The notes under the pieces are model-generated. The model was not told the DNA's origin and ran no database searches. It saw only the letters and a list, made by a program, of their open reading frames with translations. From Lepidurus packardi (lineage: Eukaryota; Arthropoda; Branchiopoda; Notostraca; Triopsidae), in assembly GCA_023053545.1 (NCBI GenBank), contig JAKZAN010000007.1:5456001-5520000 (forward strand): a stretch of 64,000 nucleotides of DNA, written 5' to 3'. Below are positions 50,911-63,681 of this stretch, piece after piece. Numbering within the stretch: position 1 is the stretch's first letter; every line of letters begins with the position of its first letter. The translations under genes were made by a program, and so were the position numbers.

Positions 50911-53900
50911 AATAGAGAGATTCGTGGAGGGTAAAAGCCACGGTTTCTGAGTAGAATAATAAAAAAGGACAAGCCGAGTTTTCGCATTGAGGGAGGAGGG
51001 CGACTTTATTCATAGAAACCGAATCCGATCGCAGGTGTGACCTATTCTTGTTCCTGGCCATTTTACTGCGGCTATGACCCTTTAAGATTTTTTTCCCCTG
51101 TCCAGCCTAATTAATGACGGTCCCTTTTAAAAGTCCTTTGGCTTCTCTGCGACCTGCTCGACACGTTTCTTCGGCCTGTTCCCGTCCCTTTACACACAAT
51201 TTCTCTGTCGTTTTTCCCTCTACATATATCACCTGTGGGAAAACTCGGGGAACTTTAGAAACCCTCAGATTCTAACACAATAGCAATCCTAAGCTATACA
51301 GCAAAGCGAATGCTTATTGCATAGACCTCATTCCGACTCGCCCAGATGAGATTTGCTGGGCCTCAGGTTAATCTGGCAGCTCGAAAAGACCTTTGAATTG
51401 GCTCTAAACTTTCTGATTTTTATATAAGCAAATAAGCCGAGTGTGAATAACGCTCTTCATTTTAATCTCAGTTTACAAAGACGGTTGCCAAGTAATGCTG
51501 GGAATTTTTCAAGTGATTTCATGTTTGAAAGTACTCATGTTTAATCTTGGTGATTTAAATACTACCTATCCATTCGAATGTACTTAACCATCACAGTCTG
51601 TTTTGAGAGGAAGGCTTAAAAAAGGCGTTGAAACAGTTATGGGTATAGTTCTTAGACTGTGATAGCGTATGTGCGAGGGATTCTGGGGTTATAGAGCCCC
51701 AGAAGATGAAGAAAGACTTGGCGGGTCAGGGGTTAAGCAGCGCTGTCAAGCAGGTTGCGCTGCATGGACGCTGATGGTCTCTTCTTTGCACGCTCCGAGT
51801 TCTGCAGGTCCATAAGATCTACCTGCGTTGGGGAGTGTAATACCCATATGCCATGGGTGATTCTTATCACACTCCTATGCCCATCTATGTATACCCCGGG
51901 ACCTGTGCCCAGACGCTTCTTCTTTTTTTTTCCTTTTTTAAAGTTTGTATTGTACTCTGCATCCCAAAAGCCACATCACTGGGGGGTCTTACCTGCAGTG
52001 CAGTGTGCATCTCTCAACCTCACCTTTTATCATAGGAAACTTATGCATTCTCTCCATATCAAGCTGGCCACAATGGGCAGGGATATTTTCCTTCTCTTTA
52101 GCATATTACCTCTGCACAGCAGTCCCTTTTAATATCAGGCTCCTTTTAATAGACAATCCTAGGTGAGTTAGTACCCGAGCTGCCACACACACACCAATGC
52201 TTTTAATAGCAGACTTATTTCCTATCTATATGGCAGGCATATGCGGAATCGATAAAGAGCTTGGCCATATTGCTTCGCTGTCCAGGGCTCCCTGTTTATT
52301 TCATTCAAGACTACTTTTTTTTTTTTTAATTGTGGGAAACTACATTCTCCCTTTCCTCATTCAACCCGTGTTTTCCGACCAGCCTCCTGTACGCCTAACT
52401 TTTAATCTTACAAAATTACCACGCTTTAATTTGAATTTATTCATACAAATAAGAAATGAATTACACCACAGTACCCTTTTGCAAAGAAACCAGTGCGTTT
52501 TTATAATACTCATGATATAGACAGGTAAAACCTTCTGGAGATTTTCGATCACTCTTTTAGCTTTTAGTATTTAGTTTTATAAATTCGTAACCTATCACTC
52601 CCAGTAAGACTTATAGCCTCATCCCAAACAAAGAAAAGATGAAAAGTAATAATAGATTAAGAAAAAACAACAACAACAACCACCACTACCAAATAAGCTT
52701 AAATTTTTCCAAAGGTACCAGAAAAGTCATTATAACCGCTCACAGTTGAGAAAATAACGTTGGACGGCTTTATGTGTCTAATTCGGTGAGGATTAAAAGT
52801 CAACTGTGCTTGTACTTTTCCGCTTGAATAGTTCTGGGACTTGGGTTTTAAGCTTTAATTCTCCCTTTCCTTCCATAAGTCTGTGTAAGCTTCATTGCAC
52901 ACCTGGGCAAGCGAAGATGATGAGTGTGTCGCCTTTTTGGTTCTAACTTATCGCGTATCTATAAAAATGGTTATTTTTTTCTATGTTTCCCTTGCAGCCC
53001 ATTGGGGAGCCGTATAGAATAAAGAGAGGAGCGACACCTTGACCATGATGAATCGAAGGCGACATTTTCTACCCCCCAAAACTGAAAGAGAAAAGCCATA
53101 AGCTTCATAGCCCAATGCACCACAGTTTTCTGCCCTAAACAAAACGGTTGGTAACCGGTATCTATATATGCTTTCTTTTGAAAAACCAAGCGCTTGTGGA
53201 AATGAAAGAGCCTCCCATCCCTCGCTTCCTTCTCTTAGCTCTCCTATAACACTATTGCTTTCACAAAAGCTCCCAACACCTTGACAAAAATGTCATAAAT
53301 TAACTCGAGTTCTACACCGGTATAGAGGTTCCTTTTGCACCTCACACTTGGTACTTTCAATAGCTTTTTCTTTCTTCGGCTCCGCTGCAGAAGAAGGAAA
53401 TTAATAGAAAAATGCTTTCGTACGAATCCAATCTATAAACCGTTTTGGGTTCTTGTCCCGGTGGCAAAACCCGAGTATCGGCTTGCATTTTGGACTAGCG
53501 AAAAACTTGATTGTCTCTCGATTTCCGAACCTAACACAGCTTACACGGCATTGGAAGTCTTTCATCATTCACCGTGTCTAGGGACAAAAGCGGCTAGGTC
53601 AAAAACTCACCTCTGCGAATATTTTTTTTCGCTTTTGCCACATAACCCCCTTACCTTATATAGCAGTGTTTGCTGTTTAGAAAAAAAGGAGGATTTTCTT
53701 ATCGATATCCCTTTCTGTTTCGAATTTTATTCAATAAAAATAATAATAAAAGAGAGACAGAAAGATGAGAGATATGGAAACAAGAATTTTATGCCCTTAT
53801 GAATTGAGAAAGAAAAATTACATTTTTACAGAATGATGAGCCGTGCTGTCTACGACTAACACTATTGTCTCAGATGTTATTCACGTGATAGCAAAAGAAC

Positions 53901-56708
53901 CTGCCGACAATCGTGGCATTATGATAGCTCACCTTGGCACGGAGAATGGGGTATGGGATGCATATACATGTCTGGTCCTAAACTGTGGAATGTGTTTAGG
54001 TTCGTTTGCCTGACATTCTTTAAATCCTGCGGAGAGTAGATTGACACCAGCATACTAAAAGGCCATGGCATATTAAAAGGCATGGACTTGATGGAGAACC
54101 AAGAAATCAAACGTGGAGCATAGTTGAGTTAATGGGTCCGACTATAAGGGCAAGAAGCCCCGAAATTCCAAGGCGAGGATGGTGCGCGGGGGTTCAAATG
54201 AAATCCTCAGCCAAGATTTCTGATGTGCCCTCCGGATTTGCAGATCCTCTTGCATCCATAATGTACCATATATCATAGAATTCCAGCTTTGGCTTCAAAC
54301 ACACAAGCATCTTTTAGGCTTTGTTAAAGCTGGTTTGGAACTGTGAGGCCTCCATCAAGCCAGAACGAGAAGGGTCGCCCCTTCTTCAATGAAAGGCGCC
54401 TATCAATCAAAGAACCTAGCCCTAGTCTCTCTCTTGCTTGGTCTCTTTGGCCAAAGACATACATTTCATTACTCTGCATTTCAGACTAAATGTTTCCTTT
54501 TTACGCCCTATCCCTTCAGATCTGCTAAGATTCCGTTCACTTTAGCGGCCACAAGAATGTAACAAATGCCAAGGAAAAAGCTTCGCATTCATTCATAGGA
54601 TAGACTGCCGCTTTTTGATCGATTAGGTCATTCAAGCACTCGAATCTTAACGCAAAGGAAAAGGAAATTTGTTTGAAAAGAGTGCGGGAGGAGATTCAAA
54701 GGTATAAAAACCTGATATCCAAAAGCCCAGGATTACGGTTTAATGTATGCATAGTTTTTGATTAGACAGTTTCCCATGCCTAGGCACGAAAGTAAAGTTG
54801 GGAAAGATGACTTCCTGCTAACTATGAGCTCGCGGTCGCTTTTTACCCTAACGCTTTATGAGAAGAATGACACATGCAACCGAGTTTTGGGAAACCGAGA
54901 ACCCCGGAAGAGACAGCTTTGACTAGAAATTAACGTGCTTCTGTGGATTAACAAAAGATCAGGAGTGCTGTAGCCTGTTCAGAACGTTGGCGAAAAGAAT
55001 AGCCTTAGAAAATGTGGAGCCGGAAGTCCGTTTGAATTACAAATAATTATGCAAGGCTTGGCTGCATATATTGCATTATAAACGAGAAACTCTTGCTGTA
55101 ATGAATTCCATACTCGTTGCACGCACGTAAACAAACAGTGAAAACATAGACATGTTTTAGGACTGCGGTCTTTTCTGGGTTTTCGTACGGAAATTCTATT
55201 CAGTTTTAACCCCCTCGGTCCAGGGGAAAATCATACAAACTTGCAAGGATTGTCTATCGTCTCCCATGCAGCTTTATACGGAGGTTCCCACACGCACGAC
55301 ACAATAGCCACAGTCCAAAAGCTTTCGACTCCCTCTGCACTCTCAGCAATTAAACTGGAAAAGTTCCATGCAGCCTCGAAATAGGTCAGTGCCTAATTAT
55401 GTCTCTTCTGTACCTCCGTTTACATTCCTTTAGGGGTTCATGGCTTGTCCTTAGCAGAAGGCTCTGCATATCCCTCATTAAACCTCCTTTGTCTCCTGTC
55501 TCTTGAAAATTTAGCCGCATGGCACATTTACCAATTTCTTATTCCCTTCTAGTACATTTTGTTGAGCCTAGGCACACTAAATCAACCTTCTCCTTTCAGA
55601 TAAAAGTTCTTTTGAATATATCCCAGAACAAGGGGGGAGGTAGAGGTGGGGTATGGTCTCAGACAACAGCAGAGGACGATGACATCTCAAGGTGCTCAAC
55701 AAAAGTACCTGTCACTCACCTATGCACATCTCGTCCTCGACATAGTTGTACTCTTGCTCATTAGGTGCCTGTTTATTCAGTGTCGACTCCAAAAAAGTTT
55801 TCCCATCGTTAAAGAAAACAGAAAATCAAGGGAAACTTTAATTTTTAAGACATTGTGAAGCTCGGTATTTTTCTTTTCTTTGCCCTGATGCATCGCACTT
55901 CGTTCAGAGTTCCACAGCAGGACATCCTACACACATACAAATGTCTCTGCAAAGCTTTTCATAGCTCCAATGTTTTATTTCCCTTTCGAACTCATCTCGT
56001 GTCCATGCCTCCCGTGGATTTTTTATGAGCCAAAAAGGGTCTCGTCGTTAAGGATCCCCTCAGACCCCCCGCACCCTCTCCATGTTTCATCCGCCTTGTC
56101 CATATCAAACCCGATCAATAATTTGCAATCAAACGAGATTGACACCGCCGCCCTCTTTCTTCCAACATTTCTTCTTCAACTTCCAATGACGGGCGGTCCA
56201 CAGATATCCTATCTTATTTCATTCCCTCTGCCTTCATCAGCTATGCAAAGTAACCGTTAGAGACTGCCATTGCCAAGAAAGGACAGGTCAATAATATCAA
56301 GGCGACTAAATAGCGCGTTAGAAACTTTTTTTTTAACGTAGATATGCCTGCCGGACCCGGACGGGACCTCAACCATGCCTCAACCCATAAAGAGTACCCA
56401 AAGAAAAGGCAAGGGTGACATGACCCACGATAAGCACAGGCAAAACCTTGAAAAGAAATCGAATCTCGCCAAAAGAAAATAAACGCGTTAGAACTAAGTT
56501 AGTCTGTCAAAACTCGTGTAGTTATGTGCAGGTCCTCCCTATATACATAAAAAAACTGGAGTCTAAAACCTTTGCGGATATGAAAATACAGTACGGCAAA
56601 CCAACCAAGTTCACTACGATCATATGATCGCATACCTTTTCCTTTACCCACATAAATGAGCTGAAATCCCTTTATTGTAAGGCCGTTTATCCATTTTTTT
56701 ACTTTCAG

Positions 56709-56888
56709 GCTCTCGTATACCTTAGCTTATTGATGCGAAACAGTCACAGATGGCGCTGATGTTTGTTATTGTTTTGTGAAAGCCTTGCTTAAGAAAGAAA
56801 AGAAATAGATAGCTAATTGCCGGCAAAGTTTCGACGTTTGTTTTGCTTCTGAAAAGTACAATATACCGAGCTAAGGTATACGGGAGTC
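56709..56888. mobile_element. 180-bp internally deleted, inverted relative of the TIR element
   Basis: Its reverse complement matches the left end of the 13912 copy for about 25 bp, then jumps to that copy's right arm (14281-14431), including the shared AATTAGCTATCTATTTCTTT block. About 340 bp of the longer copy is missing. The flanks do not show TTAA on both sides, so the target-site type remains uncertain. Confidence 0.8.
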
Positions 56889-58931
56889 TTACTAAGTGTT
56901 CAAATTATGCTCTGACGTATTTCCTTTCGTCGTAGAAAAAATGGCGTTAGTAGCTTGCTTGAGTCATTCAGAATAAGGGTGAACTACAACAAGGAAACTG
57001 TCTGGTCATTATATGAACCGCCAGCAACGCTTATGCTAATCCGCCCTCCCCAATGCAATCGTTTACCTCTCCCACCCCCAGAATTCAGGACAAAAAACTG
57101 CAGGAGCGACAGCACTGCGCATAGCCCAATCGCAGGTCTGCACATTTCATATTGAAAGTTACATCTCGCATGTGTGCAGTATTCAATAAGATCGACTGTA
57201 CACAAGCCGTAAACGAAAGGTTTCGAAGGGAGGGGTGGGTGGCTATAGTATTGTATCATTGGGACCACCCTGTATACCAATCTGCAGTAAATCATAGAAA
57301 AAATGGCTTCCTCTTCCTTCCCAAAACTATATATACTTTTGAAAGGATAACGTATAAGGACCCTGATGGGAATCCAGAAAGAAAAGATACCAATAGGTCG
57401 ACCCCCCCTCCCCCCTTCCTTGTTTTTTTCCCTCTCTTTTCTCGTTTGAGCGATTCTCTCGCTATTTACTATACCCACTGTATATATAACACACATGAGA
57501 TATGTCCGAGCTTATATGCTACCATAAAAAGCTGGCAGGCAGTCATCTAAACCCAACATTGCCATCGCTCGCACTGGGATCCATTCAATTAGCAGCCTGC
57601 AGCTACCAAAACTTTCCATCGATGTGAGACACAACTCTGCAGCTCTCTTCATTAATTCCCAGTTTGTTGATAAGAAATCGAAAATTTGCGGGTGCTACTG
57701 ATTCCATTTAGCTAAGACTATTAAGCCGTCTCTAACTTGTAAGAAGTATAGATAGAGAAGTACAATGTGGTGCTTTTCTCATTACTTCTCCTCTTTTCCT
57801 TTTGTGTCCAACACATACTTGAACCTCTCCTCGATACTGAGCCCTTCCCCGAGTGCAATTATAGGCCAAGAATCTATGAAGCGGCTGGTTGTCTTCTATT
57901 CTTCTGTCGGGAAGAAATTAATAACCTTGGCCAACGGCGCGTGTTCGGTCCTTAGCTGGCCTGTTAATGAGGCCATTGTATGTGTCGCCTGATTAGGCCT
58001 ACCATGGCCATAAGAGTCGGCTAAATCCAGAGCATGTAGTGTTAAGTTCGTACCCCCTCCCCCTTTTTTGTCCCCTATTGGAACGGGAACTCCATGAAAA
58101 ATCGGGGATGGAAGTGAGTGTTAGCTCAAGCGCACGTAGGTTCAAAGACAAAGAAAAAAGTTGGCATGGTACAGCACATTTCGTTTCAATGATTTCTTTT
58201 AAAATTTAGCTAGTTCTTTCATGTCTCTATTGTCAATGCGCAGCGCGTTTATCAAACTAACAAGCCTATCCCACCAACCGAGCGGTTCGGAAACAGCATT
58301 ACACCGCGCAAGAAGGTTAAATCTTTTATCTTTAAAACTTGGAGACTTGGAAAAGACAAATTTGACATGGGAATGGAAAGGTCTGCAATCGTATGTTAAT
58401 CTCACCACACATGGAGTATAGCATAAGCTCCCTGATCTGGTGCTTTAACAATGGTAGCTAGGAATACGAGGTGCAGGAAGTGCGCTCTTGTTCCATGACC
58501 AACTTCATTATTTTTTATTAAAGCTTCCCAACGTAGGTAGGCAGAACCCACACACTCGCACATTCCAAATAAAAAGCATGCATGGGCCGTACCGAATTTT
58601 TCCCCCAATATTCTTTTCTCTTGTGTGAATTAAAAAAGAAAAAAACATACAAAAAGGCATGGCCTTCGCTGGGGATTACGATCGTCATTCATTAAAAAAT
58701 ATTCTCGAAACGCCAGTGAAAAGAAGTGATAAAAAGTACAGCTGGTTAAAGGGGAGCCTTGACCGCTTATTTTTGCAGTTTCCCTCCCAAAATAAATCAA
58801 GAAATGGAAAACAAAAAAGAAACATAATTTCGGACAGGAGAGGATCGCGTTTGAACGCAAACGCGTTATCATTTAGAGATGATTATCACCTAAATAGAGC
58901 GAGCAGCTGTCAATTATATGAGACGTTGATT

Positions 58932-58949
58932 CACACACACACACACACA
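58932..58949. repeat. (CA)9 microsatellite
   Basis: Nine CA units in the large intron. Confidence 0.95.
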
Positions 58950-59403
58950 GAGACACAGAAACACAGGTCTAGGAGGGTGTTTCGGGTAAAAGAAAGGAGT
59001 GGTTCGTAGTTAGGTTTGCTTTTGGATTCCGTGAGTGCTAGAGCATGGTACCAGGGTATAACTCTTTTAGCTTAATTTGGCCATTGCAAAACTGAAAATT
59101 TTATCTCTTTAGTTCACCCTTTAGTAGCGGGCAAACAGGGGAAGGGAGCTTAAACAAACGGTGTCTGTATAGGGCTTTTGGAAAAGCAACACTTCCCAAC
59201 AAAAGTTGCCAAGGGGTAGTTTCTTGCGAGGGAGGTTGTAATTCATGCATTGTAGTAGAGCGTCGTGGACCTTTGGGGGAACCCAAAGAAGTCAGACAGG
59301 GGGGGAGTAAGGGAGTGGATGTTGTAGTGCCAAGTAAAGTCAGAGCTAACGCTAAGACGAAGTGAAGCCCCTATAAAGCTTTTGTATTACCAACGGGATG
59401 TCG

Positions 59404-60000
59404 GTGATTAGCTGCGTTAATTAAAGCCATCAACGTGGCGGCAGATTGCTCGTCAAGTGACACTTCCTTGTCACGAAAGGGCCGGTTAATGAAGACGAAG
59501 GAGGACACGTAATGAGTCTTAATCGCTCCTCGTGTCACACAAAGCGCGGGGCTCTTTCTCTTCCCCTAAATGAACCCCCTTCGCTTTCACGCGACAAAAA
59601 AAAGTCTTTCTCTGCTGCTCAGAGCAAGCTCAAAGGGGTAAATGCATTTATGACTGGCTTCACTTGCCTTGAAACGTTACCCTACAGGCTCCGGTTATGA
59701 ATTGGGTATATATATCTAATCAAATGGTGAGACCAAGAACGACTCTTTTGTAGCCCCCAAGAGACACATAGTAACTTGCTATCACTAATAGTGGGGATAT
59801 TGAGAGAAAACACACGTGCTCTATGTGGTTCAGAATGCATCGCCAGGGAAACACGTTATTACACCGAGGGGCTTGCTTTTGATAACCCTCATCGCTAAAG
59901 AACTAGCACACCGGAAGTCAGCTTAATTGCGCCCTCCCATTTTCCCATAACTCCTGCCCTAATTAAAGCCTAGCGTTATTATTACGTGGACTCGGACTTT
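59404..60000. promoter_or_regulatory. candidate homeodomain-site cluster upstream of the last exon
   Basis: Two TTAATTAAAGCC/CTAATTAAAGCC blocks (about 59416 and 59957) and further TTAATG, TAATGAG, TTAATC and GATTAG sites lie among more GC-balanced sequence. Q50 homeodomains such as HD2-HD4 bind TAAT cores, so an intronic enhancer, possibly autoregulatory, is conceivable. TAAT cores are common in AT-rich DNA. Confidence 0.25.
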
Positions 60001-60773
60001 GGGTTGCATGCTGGCTTCCACGGCGTCAGCTTTTAATCTGTGTTTTCCTTAGCATTTGGCACTGCAGAACTCGGGGAGGTAATATTAAATTGAAAACTCG
60101 AACGAAACGGTTACCTTCAAAACGACGCTCGCTTTCGCAACCATCCTGTCAAAGCAGAAGAGTATCAAGCTAGTTCGTTATTGAAGGTCTTGGGGCACTT
60201 AACAAGATTGGCAGCGGCGTAGGAGCACGCCAGGCTTGACATGAAAAGTTTAAAAAAAAATGAAGAGAGAGAAAGTCACCCTCCCTTCATTGCAGCCTCA
60301 CCAATTTTTCTTGAGTCTTCCATAAGTAAATAGAAATTGAATTTTTAGCTCGGGTCCTCTACTAACTTCCCGCAGCACAACTCCATCTAGTTGCCTTTCT
60401 TCTGCGCTTATTTGAATATATTATATATTACCTTCCATACTTCCCACCCCCTCTCTCTCTCCCCCGTGTGCCCCCAAAGAGGCAAAAAGAAAAGTTGAAC
60501 TCTCTCTTCATCTCTTTGTGTGAACTCGTCTCTGAAGAAAAAAAAATAGAGGGAAAAAAGACCTTTGAATGTCAAAGAATCTCGTTAACTTGGCGGTCTG
60601 GCATCATGCGAGTGGAAAAACCTGGGGGTATTTTTTATGCAACTTTCTTAGAAAACATTTCACAACAAGCTCATAAGCAAAAAGAGTCTCGAGATTTGAA
60701 CTTTCTTCCAAGTGCAACGCTGAACTTTCGTACTCATACCAAGTTTTCCCCTTCTTTCTTGTTATATTTGCAG

Positions 60774-61546
60774 GACCAATGACTCCTTGGAGCGACAATA
60801 ACTTGATGCAAAATGAAAGTCCCTTGCTGATGCTACAGAGGAGTCCAGCCGCTTTGGCTCAGATTGCCAGCTTCATGAACCAAAACGGGGCTTCGGAAGC
60901 GCGCTTTACCCTCGATGGCAGTACCATGAACCACCTGCAAGACGCGCTGGTGCCCTCGGATTTCGCCCTCGTTCGTCCCAATCATAATGACGTGGGTTAT
61001 CTGTGCAAGCATTGTCAATTGCTGTATCCCAACGAGGCCTCCATCACTCAACATCAGCGCGCTGGCTGTCCCAAACGCAGTAGCAACGAGTCCTCTGCGT
61101 ACCAGCCCAATTATATCCGCCTTATTTTGCAACAGTATGAATGCACCGTTTGCCAGAAATCCTTCACGGACGGCCTCGACGTGCGTGCCCATTGCCAGAG
61201 CGATGGTCACCAGCGTCAGCTGCAACATCAGCAGCCCACGTCGGCACACTTGCATAACGGGGACCAACAACAACTCATCAACTCATCGGGCAGTACCTAT
61301 AACTCCCAACAGCAGCACCTTCAAGGGCCAGAAGGCCGGACGCCGAATGCATCACCTTCAGGAGCTCTCAATTCGCAAATTGAAGATGTCGTCAAGCAAT
61401 TAACCGCGTTAGCTCAAGCCACTTCGGGTCATGCCGGACTTGGTCAGCATCGTCCCTTGCAATCACCTACAGATTCCAACGCTAATATTGCGCGTAAAGA
61501 AGCCACGCCTACTAGTGCGGGCCCAACGCCTGCTTACGGACACTAA
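60774..61546 (+). CDS. zfh2: zfh-2/ZFHX3-4-like protein, last coding exon (residues 3615-3871, stop TAA)
   Basis: The exon follows a pyrimidine-rich TATATTTGCAG acceptor (AG 60772-60773). Its first two bases complete Gly3615 with G42001, and the frame then reads Pro-Met-Thr-Pro-Trp. Two C-terminal fingers are visible: one starting at Cys3692, whose last ligand is Cys (C2HC), and one C2H2 at Cys3738. Vertebrate ZFHX3/4 also end with two such fingers, the first of C2HC type, which supports joining this distant exon to the gene. A Gln/His/Ser-rich tail ends at TAA 61544-61546. The ATG at 60779 is internal and should not be taken as a start. The protein total of 3,871 residues is close to the roughly 3,600-3,700 of vertebrate ZFHX3/4. 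The 18.8-kb gap before it could hide an alternative exon, but the phases join without one. Confidence 0.93.
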
Positions 61547-61964
61547 AAGTTTCACGTACATGATTGAAAATTATGGGCGGCAGAGTACTTGATTATAGGG
61601 TTTTTAGGGAAACAAAATGAAGCCCTAAAGAATCATCTCGTTTTCAAGTATTTGTTGTGTGATTATTTTGTTTTTCTCAACTGAACAATACTACGGGATG
61701 TGGTAGCGGCGGAAGTTTAAATTTGTGTCAGTGCAAAGCACTGTGGTGCACTTTCGTTTTCATTGCGTATATACAATGAAACACTCAAGAGGTAGGCGAA
61801 CTTAAGACTCACCTCCTTCACATCAAAAGGTGCAGCTCGCAGTGGCCGAGGATTGTCATGGCTTCAGAATTTAATTTTCGTTCTAAACCTTTGAGTTTGG
61901 CCCCTGGCAGAAAGGAAATCAATGGATGACGTTTGTGGCAGATGTAATCTAATATTGTCTGATA

Positions 61965-61980
61965 TGTGTGTGTGTGTGTG
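61965..61980. repeat. (TG)8 microsatellite in the 3' UTR region
   Basis: Eight TG units about 420 bp after the stop codon. Confidence 0.95.
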
Positions 61981-62361
61981 TTATGCACAAGTTTTTGCAA
62001 ATGGGAGCCATTTTATGATTTCGAAAGAAGTGACTCGATTATTTGATGCTTATAATTGCTGGTATGATGATTACCAACGACAATAATGAAGCCTAAAGCA
62101 TCCTCGGTTTACGGAGCTTGCACCGAATATCTCCATGGTTCCTATTCGCTGTAGTGATATTTGTGACAAGCAAAAGAAGAAGAAAAAACCCCAGAAAAAC
62201 GGAAAATCACAGAGAAAAAAAAACTTCATAAGTTATAATCACCCCACACCCACTCCTCCCTTCTCCTTCCCACATAAAGAGACAAAAGCTCTTTTAATAT
62301 AATATAACTTGCTCCCGTATCCTCAAGGTTCCTTGTGTACAGCAAATTTTTGTCTTTTTGT

Positions 62362-62412
62362 AAAAAAAAAAAAAAAAAAGAAAAGAAAGAAAAAGGAAAA
62401 GGAAAAAAAGAC
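62362..62412. repeat. A18 run followed by purine tract
   Basis: Eighteen A, then GAAAAG-type purine repeats with almost no pyrimidines for about 50 bp. Confidence 0.9.
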
Positions 62413-63333
62413 ATTCTTGAGGATTCGTAAGGAAAAATTAATGGTCCAGAAACGACCAGAGCTGAAACACTATATAAGGCATATATAGAGTTTAAAATAA
62501 GCAGTTTGCGAAGCCAGAACGAACATTTCAATACTGAATCCCCCTTGTGTGCATCAACCCCCTTTCTCGTTGAAGAAAAGTTTTGTGAAATCCCCACCCC
62601 CCTCTTCCTTCATCCACCCCTGACACTTCACAACCAAACACCTCCGTGTTCATTGTTTTTGGCTGTATTTTTGCTGGTCCATCCATTAGCCAAGTGTTAT
62701 AGAAGAGGAACTCGTTAATTTTGTGAGAAGTCATTTACTACTTTTTCTTTCCTAGTTTTCCCCCCTCCCCCCGCAACTATTTAGCGCAAACCCAGAAATT
62801 TACGATAGCCAGAGAGCGAGAGAAAGAAAGAGAGAAATTGGTTTTCCGTTGAATCCCAGAAAAAACACACTTATAACTTGTTTTGTTCTTTTCCCCATTA
62901 GTTATGAGTTTTGAGAATATCAGTTACTCTCGGGTTTGTTCTTGAAGAAGGAGTAAACACTGACTTATTTGCCGTTGATTTTTTTGTATACGAATTGCCT
63001 GTTTCTGCCATGACAAACGTTGCTTTTGCGTTCTATCGGTTATCCCCTGCATTCATTCTTAGTGGTGACACCGGCCTGAGCTTTTAAGCACCAACAACAA
63101 GGGTTCCTACTTGATAAGCCTTGTAAACGCCGTAATTACCGTTTGTGTACGAAAAACAAGAGAACCGTGACGCAAAAAAATGACTTTGGCTTTTCATTAT
63201 TTATTCCGTTACTTGCACCCCAAACATCACCTTGTCAAATTTTCAGGGCTGGATAACCAAGTCTACGAACAGACAACAGCAAAAGGCCCCAGCAACGAGG
63301 TCTCTATGCACTTTGTAACTGAGAAGCTGGTTC

Positions 63334-63352
63334 TAATTATTATTATTATTAT
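63334..63352. repeat. ATT trinucleotide repeat
   Basis: About six ATT units. Confidence 0.9.
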
Positions 63353-63675
63353 TTTAGCTTCAAGCTCTCACCCCTAGAAAAGTAATCAGTTAGTTTCTCA
63401 ACATTTTCTATGTCCTCTACTCCTCTGCAATAAGCGTTGTAGTAACCGACAATTGTTTAAAACCGTTAAAGCCTGTTAGACTGTCCACAACACTGCGTAG
63501 AATGATAACTTCCTATCGTCCTGTGAACAAAAATAACTGAAAAGCGAATATTGCCGTCCGTTCAGGCATCAATTTGACCAGTTCTGAAACTAAATCCTAT
63601 CATTTACGTCAGTAGGAAGAAAAAAAAGAACCATTCTGCGCTTTTCTTTGAGCGATGGTTTGTTGTCATATAAAA

Positions 63676-63681
63676 AATAAA
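63676..63681 (+). terminator. first canonical AATAAA downstream of the stop codon
   Basis: Canonical hexamer about 2.1 kb after TAA 61546, with a second at 63770. It is the nearest downstream candidate for the full-length transcript end. The surroundings are AT-rich, so chance occurrence is possible. Confidence 0.3.

Larger units (their letters stand above)
42002..60773 (+). other. intron before the last coding exon (18,772 bp, phase 1)
   Basis: Donor G|GTAAGT at 42002 and acceptor TTTGCAG at 60773. It contains the short TIR element (56709-56888), an AATAAA-polyA tail (43184-43211), inverted repeats at 44175-44255 and 50882-50910, a (CA)9 at 58932-58949 and a TAAT-rich cluster (59404-60000). 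Several open frames of 130-180 codons occur (45649-46191 minus, 56984-57496 minus, 57152-57550 plus, 53335-53802 plus); none shows a domain I recognise. The rest is AT-rich sequence without visible structure. Confidence 0.85.

Noticed and set aside
53335-53802. 155-codon plus frame in intron 3
   Set aside because: No recognised domain, start by non-ATG or weak context, and no splice-site logic linking it to the zfh-2-like gene.
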